A stretch of 64,000 bases of DNA from contig LADP01000018.1 of NCBI GenBank assembly GCA_000961575.1, positions 243,185 to 307,184 of the forward strand, read 5' to 3'. Below, one piece after another: positions 19,035 to 28,362 of the stretch. The notes under the pieces are model-generated. The model was not told the origin of the DNA and did no database searches. It saw nothing but the letters and a program-made list of their open reading frames with translations. The stretch comes from Peptococcaceae bacterium BRH_c8a (GTDB lineage: Bacteria; Bacillota; Desulfotomaculia; Desulfotomaculales; Desulfallaceae). Position numbers and translations under genes: made by a program. Position 1 is the stretch's first letter. Each line of letters begins with the position of its first letter.

Positions 19035-21167
19035 CTAGCGCAGGTTAATTTGCTTTATCTGCCGTAGCGTATTAAGGTCATTTACTTTAACCGCCAGGTC
19101 AGAGATGGTGTAGAGCTTATCTTCAATATAAAGAGATCTTTTAACCGAGTTAAATTCATAATAATCTTTGGTGGTATCCATAGTGGCAGGGTGTTCCACT
19201 TTGCCCTGCAGACGGATGCCTTTTTCCGGGGAAATCTCGAATACAAATGCTCCCTGCCAGCCCTGATCCGCGGGGGCTATTTCCCGGCCCGGTTGATCAA
19301 TCATAATCCGGTATTGCGGCATGTAGCTGATGGGTATTACCAGTAGGTTTTTATCCTTGCTAAACAGCACCGCCCGGTGGTCGCGCAGCGCCGGGGAATC
19401 GGAATCATCCCGATCCACTACATATTTGGCCACCTCTTTGGGTGCGGCGGGGTTGGACACGTCAAACAGGGCAATTTTAACTCCCTGCTGCCTGGTGGGC
19501 GGCGGCATAATCATGGGCCTTATGGAATTGGATGTCGGTTCCGAAGCCACGCTGACTTCCTTGCCGATACCAATCAACAGATTTTCATCGTAAGGGTGCA
19601 AGTAGTTGGAGAAGCCTGGTATTTTCAGTTCTCCCAGCACTTTGGGCGCGGCCGGTTCCTTCATGTCAATAACAAACAGGGGATCCACCTGCCGGAAAGT
19701 CACCAGATAAGCCCGGTCGCCCATAAAGCGGGCGGAGTAGATTCTTTCGGTGGGGGCCAGGCCTAATAGTTTGCCGGCCACCTTTAGGTTTTCGTTCAGC
19801 ACGTAAATGTTGTTTTTGGGGTTGGACGGGCCGTTAAACCAAAAGCCCTCGGAAGTGGTGGCTATGCGGAAATAGCCGTTATGCTCATCCATGGAGAACT
19901 GGTTTAGAACCCGGCCGTCAACTTCGCCCTGGCAGCGGTATTCCACTTGGCCGTCCTTGATCGCCAACTTAAAAATAGCGGTTTTTTGCTGCTCCCGGGC
20001 TATATCCCGGTGCCACTTATCGCGCAGGGCTGCGATTTTTTCTTCCAGTTCCAGGGCCGGCCCGTAGTCTAACTGGTTTAAATAACTGTCGATTATTGTT
20101 TCGGCCTGCTGCAGTTGCTGGGCATAATCTTGGCTGGAGCTACGTACTGCCCGGAGCTCTTCTGCAATTTTATCTGGCACAACAGAGGCCAGGCCGTCCA
20201 GTAGTTTACCGGTAAACAGGGTGAAATCAGGTGTTTTAGGGCCGGTTAGATAAATGTTGTTTTGAGAAACATAAAGATTCTGGGAAGTGCCGGTCAGGTA
20301 TGTTTTGGTTACCGGCAAACTTGATTTTTCCCCTGTTTTTAGAGTTAATACAGTTGTGTACTGATAAGAGTAATCGGGATTGGGGAAGAAGTGTATCTCT
20401 GTGGCCGGTACCGTGCGTACCTGATCGTTAGTGGTGATCCGGGGCAGGGTAACCTTGGTTGCGCTGTCGTTTACGCCTTGCCGGTACACCGGGGTGTTGA
20501 TGACAGCGTAAATATTTTCGCCAATCATGCGCGAATTTACATAGTAGCCGTCACAGGTGTTTTCTTGGATTAAAACCGGTTTGCTGCGGTCGGCGATGTT
20601 GTATTTGTTTAAAAACATGGTCTGCGGATCCGGGCCGTTGCCGAATACCACCAGGGTGTCACCGTTGATAAAAGCTTCTGTGGGCTGGCCGGCAAACTTT
20701 AGCGTAGCCACGGTCCGGTTAGCCGGGTGAGCTTTAATGATAAACAGTTCGTTTCCGCTAATAACATACAGGTAGTTGCCGTCGGTTTTAACCAGGTCGG
20801 CTTCATCCACGCCCTGTACCTGGTTGTTGGTGCCGGAATAACCGGGAGCAGCCGAAGATTCTTGCATCGACCGCGCGCTGTCCTGGGCCACCGTGTTCTC
20901 CATCTTCATCATATTGCCGCCGCTGCCGATGGTTCCATCCATATCAACCATTACTTCGGGCATCGCCCCGCGCAGCCCGAACAGCATATTAAATTGCTCC
21001 GCCGTTTTAGTGCTGTTGCCGATGTAGTCAACCAGTTCTTCGTAGGAATTAAACCTGGCCGGCTCATTGGCCGCCGACTGGACGGGGTTATAGGATAGTC
21101 CAGCTGTTAGAGCTGCCGCCAGTATGCCTACAATTAAAATTCCGCCGATAATTTTTCGCACCAGCAT
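19035..21167 (-). CDS. Secreted beta-propeller domain protein
   Basis: This protein of about 710 residues has an N-terminal membrane anchor or signal sequence. The rest matches the C-terminal beta-propeller family of bacterial and archaeal secreted proteins, with repeated motifs such as Gly-Val-Asp-Glu-Ala-Asp-Leu-Val-Lys-Thr-Asp-Gly and Pro-Tyr-Asp-Glu-Asn. The family has no known biochemical role. I start at ATG 21167, which has AGAAGGTGA upstream and brings the hydrophobic signal to the N terminus. An extra 45 codons to 21302 are unlikely. Confidence 0.87.
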   Translation of the reverse strand: MLVRKIIGGILIVGILAAALTAGLSYNPVQSAANEPARFNSYEELVDYIGNSTKTAEQFNMLFGLRGAMPEVMVDMDGTIGSGGNMMKMENTVAQDSARSMQESSAAPGYSGTNNQVQGVDEADLVKTDGNYLYVISGNELFIIKAHPANRTVATLKFAGQPTEAFINGDTLVVFGNGPDPQTMFLNKYNIADRSKPVLIQENTCDGYYVNSRMIGENIYAVINTPVYRQGVNDSATKVTLPRITTNDQVRTVPATEIHFFPNPDYSYQYTTVLTLKTGEKSSLPVTKTYLTGTSQNLYVSQNNIYLTGPKTPDFTLFTGKLLDGLASVVPDKIAEELRAVRSSSQDYAQQLQQAETIIDSYLNQLDYGPALELEEKIAALRDKWHRDIAREQQKTAIFKLAIKDGQVEYRCQGEVDGRVLNQFSMDEHNGYFRIATTSEGFWFNGPSNPKNNIYVLNENLKVAGKLLGLAPTERIYSARFMGDRAYLVTFRQVDPLFVIDMKEPAAPKVLGELKIPGFSNYLHPYDENLLIGIGKEVSVASEPTSNSIRPMIMPPPTRQQGVKIALFDVSNPAAPKEVAKYVVDRDDSDSPALRDHRAVLFSKDKNLLVIPISYMPQYRIMIDQPGREIAPADQGWQGAFVFEISPEKGIRLQGKVEHPATMDTTKDYYEFNSVKRSLYIEDKLYTISDLAVKVNDLNTLRQIKQINLR

Positions 21168-21279
21168 TGTCACCTTCTTCCGATTATTTTTACAATGCTG
21201 ACGCCACCGGCAGGAAAAAAGTTCCCATCCCCCTTGGTGCCAGGTGTTGCAAGTTGAATTTGTTGCAAGTTGCCCAAAG

Positions 21280-21585
21280 TTATATGAGCATGTTCCAGGC
21301 ATATACCCCGGCGATGCCGCCCAGCACCACCAGCATCAGGTTCAGACGGTAAAAGGCCAGGGCAATAGAGACCAGGCCGCCGGCCAGTGCGGACGCTGTG
21401 CTGCCGGTGGAGGTGAGCATGCCGGGGAAAATTAGGGCGCCAATGGCGGCGTAGGGGATATATTTTAAGAAACGGTTTAAAAACGGTGACAGTTTAATAT
21501 CCCGCAGCAGTACCAGTGGCAGCATCCGAGGGATGTAAGTCACCAGCGCCATGCCGAGTACCACCAACAGCAGGGAATAATCCAT
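21280..21585 (-). CDS. azlD: Branched-chain amino acid exporter small subunit AzlD
   Basis: This 101-residue hydrophobic protein has about three membrane helices and Pro-Arg-Met-Leu-Pro-Leu-Val-Leu near residue 20, typical of AzlD. Its start codon shares a base with the azlC stop. AzlC and AzlD together export branched-chain amino acids and analogues such as azaleucine. Confidence 0.9.
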   Translation of the reverse strand: MDYSLLLVVLGMALVTYIPRMLPLVLLRDIKLSPFLNRFLKYIPYAAIGALIFPGMLTSTGSTASALAGGLVSIALAFYRLNLMLVVLGGIAGVYAWNMLI

Positions 21586-22343
21586 CAGGTGTCACTCCTC
21601 TCGGGGTAGAACAGCGCTCCGGCGGTTGCGGCCAGCACGGTGGTGATGATGATTGTCCAACCTGTGGACAACCCATGCAGCGGGGGCAACCATTGCAGCA
21701 GCGAGTGGATGCCGGCCGCCAACAGGGAAATGAGCAGCACCGCCCGGGAATCACGCATTGAGGGAATTAAAAGGCCAATAAACATGGCGTAAAGAGCAAT
21801 ACCCATGCTGGCCTGCAGCGAAGCCGGCAGCCCGGCACCCAAAAACACGCCAATCCAGGTACCAATATTCCAGGCGCTAAAGGCCACCATGTTCAGTCCC
21901 AACACAAATGCCGGGCTCAGTTCCGGTTCCCGGCGCAGCGAAGCCACGGTGAAGGTTTCGTCGGTGACGCCGAAGGCGGTCAAGGCCAGTGTTTTTTTGG
22001 AAGTTCCTTGCCGGATACGCTGCGATACCGATGCGGTCATCAAAAAGTGACGCAGGTTAAGGATAAAGGTGGTCAGCACGATTTCCCAGTGGGTAACTCC
22101 GGCTGCTAGCAGGCTGACGCCCACAAACTGGCTAGCTCCGGCGAAAACCAGCAAGGACATCATTATACTTACGTGGTTGGGCACCCCGGCAGCGTTGGCC
22201 AGCAAGCCGAAGGTGATAGCTATAGGTATGTAACCAAGGGCTACCGGCAGACCGGCGGTCACGCCGTGATAAAAGGTAAGGTTTGCGCCGTCTGATACGG
22301 CTCCGTCGCGTTTACTCAGCAGCGGTGAACTTATTTGACTCAT
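21585..22343 (-). CDS. azlC: Branched-chain amino acid exporter large subunit AzlC
   Basis: This roughly 252-residue membrane protein has the AzlC features Gly-Tyr-Ile-Pro-Ile-Ala-Ile-Thr-Phe-Gly, Phe-Ala-Gly-Ala-Ser-Gln-Phe and Asn-Leu-Arg-His near the middle. Three ATG codons follow each other at 22349-22343. The GAGGAG site is too close to the first, so I use the last. It forms an operon with azlD. Confidence 0.9.
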   Translation of the reverse strand: MSQISSPLLSKRDGAVSDGANLTFYHGVTAGLPVALGYIPIAITFGLLANAAGVPNHVSIMMSLLVFAGASQFVGVSLLAAGVTHWEIVLTTFILNLRHFLMTASVSQRIRQGTSKKTLALTAFGVTDETFTVASLRREPELSPAFVLGLNMVAFSAWNIGTWIGVFLGAGLPASLQASMGIALYAMFIGLLIPSMRDSRAVLLISLLAAGIHSLLQWLPPLHGLSTGWTIIITTVLAATAGALFYPERSDT

Positions 22344-22447
22344 CATCATTCTCCTCGGCATAATGAACCTTGATACAGGTAATTAATCAATCAGTAAGTA
22401 TAAGAATAGCTGCAGCTATTATAAAACATGTTTACGCCAAAACCAAA

Positions 22448-22483
22448 TAAAAAAACAGTACCCCTATTGAGTGGGGTACTGTT
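22448..22483 (-). terminator. Terminator overlapping the 3' end of the coat-protein gene
   Basis: On the complement strand AGTACCCC pairs with GGGGTACT and is followed by TTTTTTTATTT. The stop codon of the coat gene lies in the loop region. Confidence 0.8.
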
Positions 22484-23156
22484 GTTGGTTGGTGGTGGAG
22501 TGGGAGATAAAATTCTGCGGTGTAGCCGGCAGTTGGTACCAGCCCCGCTGGGACATATAGTTATAAATTTCATATGACATTTCAATACAGTTGCGGGACA
22601 TGTTGGTCAGTGCGTTGCGCAGGTGCGGTTCGGCACTCTCCAACGCGGCCGTGGTGTTAGTTTCGGCACTGAATTTATGAAACATCAGCGCACCTTCAGC
22701 GATAACCCGATCGTTTAGCATGGTGCCGGTACCGGTGGCCATGCCGGTTTGCATTTGCATGGCCGACTGTTGGCCGGTTCCCTGACCTGCGTTATACTGG
22801 GTACCGTACTGCATGCCTGCCTGTCCAGTGAAGGCCTGTTGCTGCTCGACCCCGTACTGTTGTGGTGTAGACCACTGGTTACCGTATTGAGCCGTTCCTG
22901 TTGTAACCTGTTGGTTGTTCATGCCTGCGGTCATGGTCGTGGGCAGGGGCATCCGGTTGGTATCAATACCGTGACTCTGGGCCATCTGCAGCAGTCTCTG
23001 GAAAGTGTCCATGGTATGTCTCTGCTGGCGATCCAGAATGCTGCGTAATTGTTGATCTTGGCAACTGTTTAAATAAAGGTTGTAATGGTCAATGATGCTT
23101 GAATTAGTTCGCAGCACTTCACTTACTACCATCGCTTCGCGGGTTCCAAGTTTCAT
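22464..23156 (-). CDS. CotF-family spore coat protein
   Basis: This 230-residue protein carries two copies of the coat F helical motif: near residues 5-60 (Thr-Asn-Ser-Ser-Ile-Ile-Asp-His-Tyr-Asn) and near 145-210. A Gln/Gly/Met/Thr-rich low-complexity linker joins them. CotF-like proteins are made in the mother cell and assemble into the spore coat. Its ATG 23156 has a GGAGG site. The low-complexity linker resembles the Gln-rich protein at 42938-43642. Confidence 0.85.
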   Translation of the reverse strand: MKLGTREAMVVSEVLRTNSSIIDHYNLYLNSCQDQQLRSILDRQQRHTMDTFQRLLQMAQSHGIDTNRMPLPTTMTAGMNNQQVTTGTAQYGNQWSTPQQYGVEQQQAFTGQAGMQYGTQYNAGQGTGQQSAMQMQTGMATGTGTMLNDRVIAEGALMFHKFSAETNTTAALESAEPHLRNALTNMSRNCIEMSYEIYNYMSQRGWYQLPATPQNFISHSTTNQQQYPTQ

Positions 23157-23251
23157 GTTATTCCTCCCTTTGTATGTTTCTTTTCCACATTTAGTATTCA
23201 GGTATTTAACGGAAATTATACGGAATGTTTTTGGCCCGGCCTGACAAATAT

Positions 23252-23282
23252 AAAAAAGGATCCCGAGTTGGGATCCTTTTTT
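23252..23282 (-). terminator. Terminator of the sdhCAB operon
   Basis: A perfect AAAAAAGGATCCC / GGGATCCTTTTTT stem with a five-base loop lies 28 bases after sdhB. It is symmetric. Confidence 0.85.
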
Positions 23283-23309
23283 ATATCAGAAACCTTTAGA
23301 CTTAAAAAT

Positions 23310-24062
23310 TTACGGTTTAATGCGTTTCTTTTCCTTGTAGCCCAGGCCGTAGGCTGCCATTTTGCGGCGTACGAAGGCCAACTGCATCTGCAGGGGCAAC
23401 TCCATGGGGCAGTTGTCGTCACAAGCCATCAGTCCCATGCAGCCGAAGGCGCCTTCCTCGGAGCCCACTATCTCAAAATATTCACCGGGGGAGCGCTCGT
23501 CCCGGGGGTCGACCATGAATCTGGCCACCCGGTTGATACCTGCCGCGCCCAGGAATTCATCCCGGATATTGGCGGTGGCACAGCCGGCTATACAGCAGCC
23601 GCACTCGATGCAGCGCTCGGCTTCATAAATCTGGTTGGCTACAGCGTTGTCCATCCGTTCTTCTTGGACTTTGGGGTCGGGCACTTTGCTGGTATGCACC
23701 CAGGATTCGGTTTTTTCCGACAGGTATCTGAACCAGGTGCCGGTGTCCACGGCCAGGTCGCCGACCAGTTTAAATACCGGCAGCGGGAACAGTTTAATCT
23801 TGGCCGGCAGTGTGTTGGTCAGCGTCTTGCAAGCCAACCGGGGCCGACCGTTGATGACCATGGCGCAGGAGCCGCAGATAGCGGCCCGGCACACAAAATC
23901 GAACATCAGGGAAGGATCCTGTTCTTCACGAATCATGTTCAGAGCCACAAATATGGTCATACCCGTGGTTTCTGCTAACTTATAGGTTTGCATGTACGGG
24001 GCAACCTCGGGCTTTAGCGGGTTGTACCGAAATATTTCAAAGGTTAACTGACGATCAGCCAT
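23310..24062 (-). CDS. sdhB: Succinate dehydrogenase/fumarate reductase iron-sulfur subunit
   Basis: This 250-residue subunit passes electrons between the flavoprotein and the membrane quinone site. It has a plant-type 2Fe-2S domain (Cys-Arg-Ala-Ala-Ile-Cys-Gly-Ser-Cys), a Cys-Ile-Glu-Cys-Gly-Cys-Cys-Ile-Ala-Gly-Cys 4Fe-4S site, and a third site (Cys-Met-Gly-Leu-Met-Ala-Cys-Asp-Asp-Asn-Cys-Pro). The start overlaps the sdhA stop by eight bases. In an anaerobe the complex probably reduces fumarate with menaquinol or oxidises succinate in reverse; the direction cannot be read from sequence. Confidence 0.95.
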   Translation of the reverse strand: MADRQLTFEIFRYNPLKPEVAPYMQTYKLAETTGMTIFVALNMIREEQDPSLMFDFVCRAAICGSCAMVINGRPRLACKTLTNTLPAKIKLFPLPVFKLVGDLAVDTGTWFRYLSEKTESWVHTSKVPDPKVQEERMDNAVANQIYEAERCIECGCCIAGCATANIRDEFLGAAGINRVARFMVDPRDERSPGEYFEIVGSEEGAFGCMGLMACDDNCPMELPLQMQLAFVRRKMAAYGLGYKEKKRIKP

Positions 24063-25890
24063 TCTTTTTGCCGCCTCCTTCCGGTTGTGCCGAGGATTCT
24101 CCGTAACCGCGATCCCCGGGCGGCAGTTCGGTGATGGTCACCGGCTCGTACTTCAGCTCGGGCAGGTCGGCTCCCTCCGGCCAGTAAGCCAGAGTACGTT
24201 TTAGCCAGTTGGCATCGTCCCGTTTGGGGTAATCCTCCCGGGCATGGCTGCCGCGGCTTTCGGTGCGCGTCAACGCGCCGTAGGAGATACAAAGAGCCAG
24301 TCGAATCATCCCGGGCAGGCGCAGAGCCTGGGCCAGCTCAGGACTGGGCCCTTCGCCGCCGGATTTCAGACCGATATTCAGGGAGCGGTGGTATACTTCC
24401 CGCAGGTTGTCGACCGCTTTCTGTAAATCCGGGCCATTGCGGAAGATACCCACGTAATCCATCAGGCTTTTTTCCATCTCGTTGCGCAAATTATAAACGT
24501 CTTCCTTACCGTTCCAGCCGTTGACCAGCGCCTTGACGCGGTTTTCCTGTTCCTTGACGGCGTTATTAACCTGCTCGTAGCTGTACGACAGGGTGGCGCC
24601 CAGGGTGTATTCGGTTACTTTTTTGCCGATAATCCGGCCGGCCGTGATTGTTTCCGCCAGGGAGTTGCCGCCCAGGCGGTTGAACCCGTGCAAATCCCAG
24701 CAGGCTGCTTCGCCGCAGGCAAATAGGCCTTTTAATCCGTAAGCATGGCCGTCCTTGTTGGTACGCACACCGCCCATACTATAGTGCTGGGTGGGTCGTA
24801 CCGGGATCAGGTCTTTCACTGGGTCAACACCGGCAAAGTTTTTGGCGATGTTGGCAATTTCGCGCAGGTTGGTATTAATATGGTTGGCTCCCAGATGCCG
24901 GATATCCAGCCACAGGTGCGGGCCGTAAGGGCTGTCTACACCGTGGCCTTTACGGATATGCTGGGTCATGCGGCGAGATACAACGTCCCGGGAAGCCAGC
25001 TCTTTTTTCTTAGGTTCATAGTCGGGCATAAACCGGTACAGATTTTTATCTAAGAGATAACCACCGTCACCCCGGGCGCCTTCGGTGATCAGGATCCATA
25101 CCGGCACCATACCGGTGGGGTGAAATTGTACGGCCTCCATGTTGCCCAGGGGAACCACGCCAGTGTTTAAAGCTACGAACATACCGTTACCTTCGTTGAT
25201 TACGGCATTGGTAGAGGCGCTGTACAACCGTCCGTAACCGCCGGTGCACATGACGGTGGATTTGGCAATATAAACCCGCAAGTCGCCTGTGCGCAGGCAG
25301 CGGGCCACCACACCGATGCATTTGTCGCCGTCGTGGATCAAAGAGATGGCTTCGGTGCGGTCATGCACCGTGATGCCCATTTGGACGACCATGCTGTCCA
25401 TGGTGTACTGCAGGGTATGCCCCGTGCCGTCAGCGGTGTAACAGGTACGCCATTTGGCGGTCCCGCCGAAGTCCCGGGCCGTAATTAGGCCTTCTTTTTC
25501 CTTTTTTTCTTCTAATTCGCGCCCGTCGGGCAGGGTTCTTTTACCTGCCACAACGCGGCTCCAGGGTACGCCCCAAACCGCCATTTCCCGCACAGCCAGA
25601 GGTGCGTTTTCCACAAACGCCCGGGCTACGTCCTGTTCACAACCCCAGTCCGAGCCCTTAACGGTATCGGCAAAGTGGACGTCGGTGCTGTCACCTTCGC
25701 CCATGGCGCAGTTACCAAGGGAAGCCTGCATGCCGCCCTGAGCAGCGGTACTGTGGGAACGACGTGGTGGTACCAGGCTCAGAATAATTACGTTCAGCCC
25801 CTGGGAAGCAGCCTCAACGGCGATTCTTTCTCCGGCCAGACCTGCGCCTACTATTAACATGTCAGTGATGTGTGTTTGATAATTACTCAT
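24055..25890 (-). CDS. sdhA: Succinate dehydrogenase/fumarate reductase flavoprotein subunit
   Basis: This 611-residue catalytic subunit has an N-terminal FAD-binding Gly-Ala-Gly-Leu-Ala-Gly and the flavinylation motif His-Ser-Thr-Ala-Ala-Gln-Gly-Gly, where His links FAD. The dicarboxylate site includes Phe-His-Pro-Thr-Gly-Met, and an active-site Arg lies in Gly-Ala-Arg-Gly-Asp-Gly-Gly. It abuts sdhC without a gap and overlaps sdhB, so the three are one operon. Confidence 0.96.
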   Translation of the reverse strand: MSNYQTHITDMLIVGAGLAGERIAVEAASQGLNVIILSLVPPRRSHSTAAQGGMQASLGNCAMGEGDSTDVHFADTVKGSDWGCEQDVARAFVENAPLAVREMAVWGVPWSRVVAGKRTLPDGRELEEKKEKEGLITARDFGGTAKWRTCYTADGTGHTLQYTMDSMVVQMGITVHDRTEAISLIHDGDKCIGVVARCLRTGDLRVYIAKSTVMCTGGYGRLYSASTNAVINEGNGMFVALNTGVVPLGNMEAVQFHPTGMVPVWILITEGARGDGGYLLDKNLYRFMPDYEPKKKELASRDVVSRRMTQHIRKGHGVDSPYGPHLWLDIRHLGANHINTNLREIANIAKNFAGVDPVKDLIPVRPTQHYSMGGVRTNKDGHAYGLKGLFACGEAACWDLHGFNRLGGNSLAETITAGRIIGKKVTEYTLGATLSYSYEQVNNAVKEQENRVKALVNGWNGKEDVYNLRNEMEKSLMDYVGIFRNGPDLQKAVDNLREVYHRSLNIGLKSGGEGPSPELAQALRLPGMIRLALCISYGALTRTESRGSHAREDYPKRDDANWLKRTLAYWPEGADLPELKYEPVTITELPPGDRGYGESSAQPEGGGKKNG

Positions 25891-26523
25891 TTAGGCACCT
25901 CCTCCCAACCGGACGAAAGCAACCATGGCTGCCAGCCCTAGAACAATAATAACAACGGTGATTAGCTTGGCCACGTAACCAATAGGCTTACGGGGGAACA
26001 TGCCCCACTTAACAAACTGACGGTAAATGCCAAAGCCGGCATGGTACTCACCGACGAACAGCAGCACTAGATAAAACCACCAGAAAGCCTCCATCCGGTC
26101 GGCACTGTTCATGGCGTTAATCGGCCAACCGGTTACCACCAACCATACGTGGATGGCGGCCAGCACTAGGATGGCCATACCGGTAATGGCTTGGAATACC
26201 CAAGTCCAGGTGTCGAAGTGGTTCAGCATTTTAGCATGCTGCCAGACAATTCTTTGCTCCTGGATACGGGTGGGAATTCTGCGTCCGGCAATGACAAAAT
26301 GTAAAAGAGCTACCACAACTATAAACGGGATGGCGAAGTAGGATAGATAATAGGTGTCCAAAAACTCGGACAAGGTGTTGAACATTTCCGGGGAGATTAA
26401 AATTGTCGACACGAATAACATATGTGTCCATAAAAATCCCACCAGGAGAAGCCCACTGGCCAGTTCAATCAGATCCAAGTATAAATCTGATTTGTTACTT
26501 TTAGTCAAGACTCTTTGTAGCAA
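25891..26523 (-). CDS. sdhC: Fumarate reductase/succinate dehydrogenase cytochrome b subunit
   Basis: This 210-residue protein has five hydrophobic segments with several His residues placed to bind two hemes (Trp-Thr-His-Met-Leu, Leu-Leu-His-Phe, Ala-Ile-His-Val, Glu-Tyr-His-Ala). This is the single-polypeptide dihaem arrangement of Wolinella FrdC and Bacillus SdhC, so there is no separate SdhD. It is the first gene of the operon. Confidence 0.93.
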   Translation of the reverse strand: MLQRVLTKSNKSDLYLDLIELASGLLLVGFLWTHMLFVSTILISPEMFNTLSEFLDTYYLSYFAIPFIVVVALLHFVIAGRRIPTRIQEQRIVWQHAKMLNHFDTWTWVFQAITGMAILVLAAIHVWLVVTGWPINAMNSADRMEAFWWFYLVLLFVGEYHAGFGIYRQFVKWGMFPRKPIGYVAKLITVVIIVLGLAAMVAFVRLGGGA

Positions 26524-27118
26524 CGTTTCTTCTCCTTTCCTGTGCAGAAGGTTTCATAATTCGACATGATTACCTAAACAATTACTTGGTTTACCGGCTA
26601 TTACCATCCCTCCTTGGAAGAATTAATCATATCTGACTATAAATAAAATTAAGAATTCTTTCTGGAAATTACTAAAATTTTAACAACCGGTTATATATAA
26701 AAATTAGACATCATGAGGTGATTATCCTCTGTATTAAAGATACATTTTGAAAGTATGCAATTCTTGTGCCGCAAACAAATCTTAATTATACGGGCTGTCG
26801 GGGGGGGCAGGGGTTTTTAATTTCTAACATTTAAAAATTACTTTTTATACTTTTAAGAAATTATCTGCAAAGCGTTTAATATAAAGTAATTATATTATCA
26901 CTAATAAGTAAAAAAATTTTTAGTAATTTTTGTTATATAAAATAAGAAAAAAAAGATTACTGTCTTAAGAGGCTGAAAACGTTGCAAACATTGGATCTGT
27001 AAAGATTTAACATAACTAAAAACCTTATTTATCACATATGCTGTAATGGTTTTCCTGTAATGGTTTGGTCAAAATTAGGATAATACTAAAGCAAGATCCA
27101 AACTAAGGAGGTTAAAAA
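26524..27118. other. AT-rich divergent promoter region between sdhC and spoVT
   Basis: This gap of about 600 bases holds no convincing gene. It contains a G8-type run near 26800, several A/T tracts, and an AAGGAGGT ribosome site for spoVT at 27104-27111. A hairpin-like GAGGTGATTATCCTC lies near 26713. Promoters for both flanking operons must lie here, but I cannot fix their boxes with confidence. Confidence 0.5.
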
Positions 27119-27652
27119 ATGAAAGCCACGGGAATCGTCAGAAGGATAGATGACCTTGGCCGGGTTGTTATCCCCAAGGAGATAAGGCGCACTATGAGGA
27201 TCCGTGAGGGCGAACCCCTGGAGATATATGTGGATCGCGAGGGAGAAGTAATACTTAAAAAATACTCTCCGATCAATGAACTGGGGGAATTTGCCAAAGA
27301 ATATGCTGATTCCCTTTACGAGGCGCTGGGACATGTGGTCTGCATAGCTGACAGAGACGAAATCATTGCCGTATCCGGTGGTTTTAAAAAAGATTTATTA
27401 AAGAAACCTATCGGAAACGTCCTTGAGGAAACCATAAGCAACCGTCAGACTAAGGTTTTGGAAGTTGAACATGGTCTTACTAACGACGACCGGGTACAGT
27501 TTAAAAACAGCGTTGTATCACCCATCATTGCCAATGGTGATGCCATCGGTGCTGTCATAATCACTTCAACTGAGGAAGCCAAGATGGGAGACTTGGAGAA
27601 AAAATTAGCCGAAACAGCGGCATCGTTTTTGGCTAAGCAAATGGAAGAATAA
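27119..27652 (+). CDS. spoVT: Stage V sporulation protein T
   Basis: The 177-residue length and order match SpoVT. An N-terminal AbrB-type swapped-hairpin DNA-binding domain (Lys-Ala-Thr-Gly-Ile-Val-Arg-Arg-Ile-Asp-Asp-Leu-Gly-Arg-Val) is joined to a C-terminal GAF-like domain. SpoVT regulates forespore genes under sigma-G late in sporulation. AAGGAGGT lies eight bases before ATG. It is followed by its own terminator and then by the hairpin array. Confidence 0.97.
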   Translation: MKATGIVRRIDDLGRVVIPKEIRRTMRIREGEPLEIYVDREGEVILKKYSPINELGEFAKEYADSLYEALGHVVCIADRDEIIAVSGGFKKDLLKKPIGNVLEETISNRQTKVLEVEHGLTNDDRVQFKNSVVSPIIANGDAIGAVIITSTEEAKMGDLEKKLAETAASFLAKQMEE

Positions 27653-27663
27653 AAACTGTCACA

Positions 27664-27692
27664 AACGCCTCCACCGGGGCGTTATTTTTTTT
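27664..27692 (+). terminator. Terminator of spoVT
   Basis: AACGCC pairs with GGCGTT, followed by ATTTTTTTT, twelve bases after the stop. Confidence 0.85.
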
Positions 27693-27936
27693 GGTGTCAG
27701 ACGTAACAATTTCAACATTTGATTACATTATTCGATAACGTACGAACGCCGTGTTTAAAAGACTGCGTACAGACATTAGGGCTACCGTGGATGGCAGGGT
27801 AAATAATGACCCGCCTATTGTTATCCAGCCAGGTTCGGTTGTGGTCTTTTTTCCGGCTATTGCCGGCGGCTAGGATAAAATTTTTGCCACAATTTACCAC
27901 GTGTGTTATTTCATTTAGCGGGCACTATATTAACGC

Positions 27937-28350
27937 AAGGTTCGTAATGGCCGAGCCAAGACCGCTACAGGGTCGAAAGGCTCTGTAGTGGTCGGCCAAA
28001 GGTTAATACAGGGTCTCACAAGGCTCTGTATTAGCCGGCGGGCAGATCGGTAAGTGTTCTGGTAGGCTGTACTGCAGTCCGAACGATTGCAGTATGGTCA
28101 CAAGGGATGCTAATCGGTCGAGCTAAGATTATTATGGGTGTCGAATATTTAACAAACTTAACATGGTTCCGGTATGTTTATGGTTAAGTCATTGGGTTTG
28201 CAGCAGTCGAGAGATTGTTGCAGGCTCATAAGATATCCATAATAGTCGAGCAAAGATCATTATGGGTGTCGTAATGGTCTATAGCAGCCGAAAGGTTGTT
28301 GTAGGCTACGTAGATACGCATAGTGGTTGTAGCGTAGGTCATTACGGGCT
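27937..28350 (+). ncRNA. Putative large structured non-coding RNA: array of GNRA-capped hairpins
   Basis: No open frame fits this 415-base stretch, yet it folds into consecutive hairpins. They lie at 27960-27993 (15 pairs, GAAA loop), 28004-28033 (12 pairs), 28070-28094 (10 pairs), 28111-28134 (bulged), 28156-28189, 28199-28222 (10 pairs, GAGA loop), 28237-28265, 28279-28304 (11 pairs, GAAA loop) and 28315-28336. Arms CGTAATG (28270-28276) and CATTACG (28340-28346) enclose the last two in a three-way junction. The inner ends share the pattern RGYC, loop, GRYY, while the outer arms differ but still pair, often through G-U. GNRA loops appear only on the + strand, which sets the orientation. I cannot name a family; start and promoter are unknown. 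Confidence 0.7.
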
Positions 28351-28362
28351 TGAAGTAAGAAA

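Noticed and set aside
27712..27988. Short frames on both strands just left of the hairpin array
   Set aside because: They have no ribosome sites and overlap the structured region, so structure explains the sequence better.
27937..28350. A CRISPR array reading of the repeated hairpins
   Set aside because: There are no identical direct repeats with regular spacers, no cas genes in the window, and the hairpin arms vary between units.
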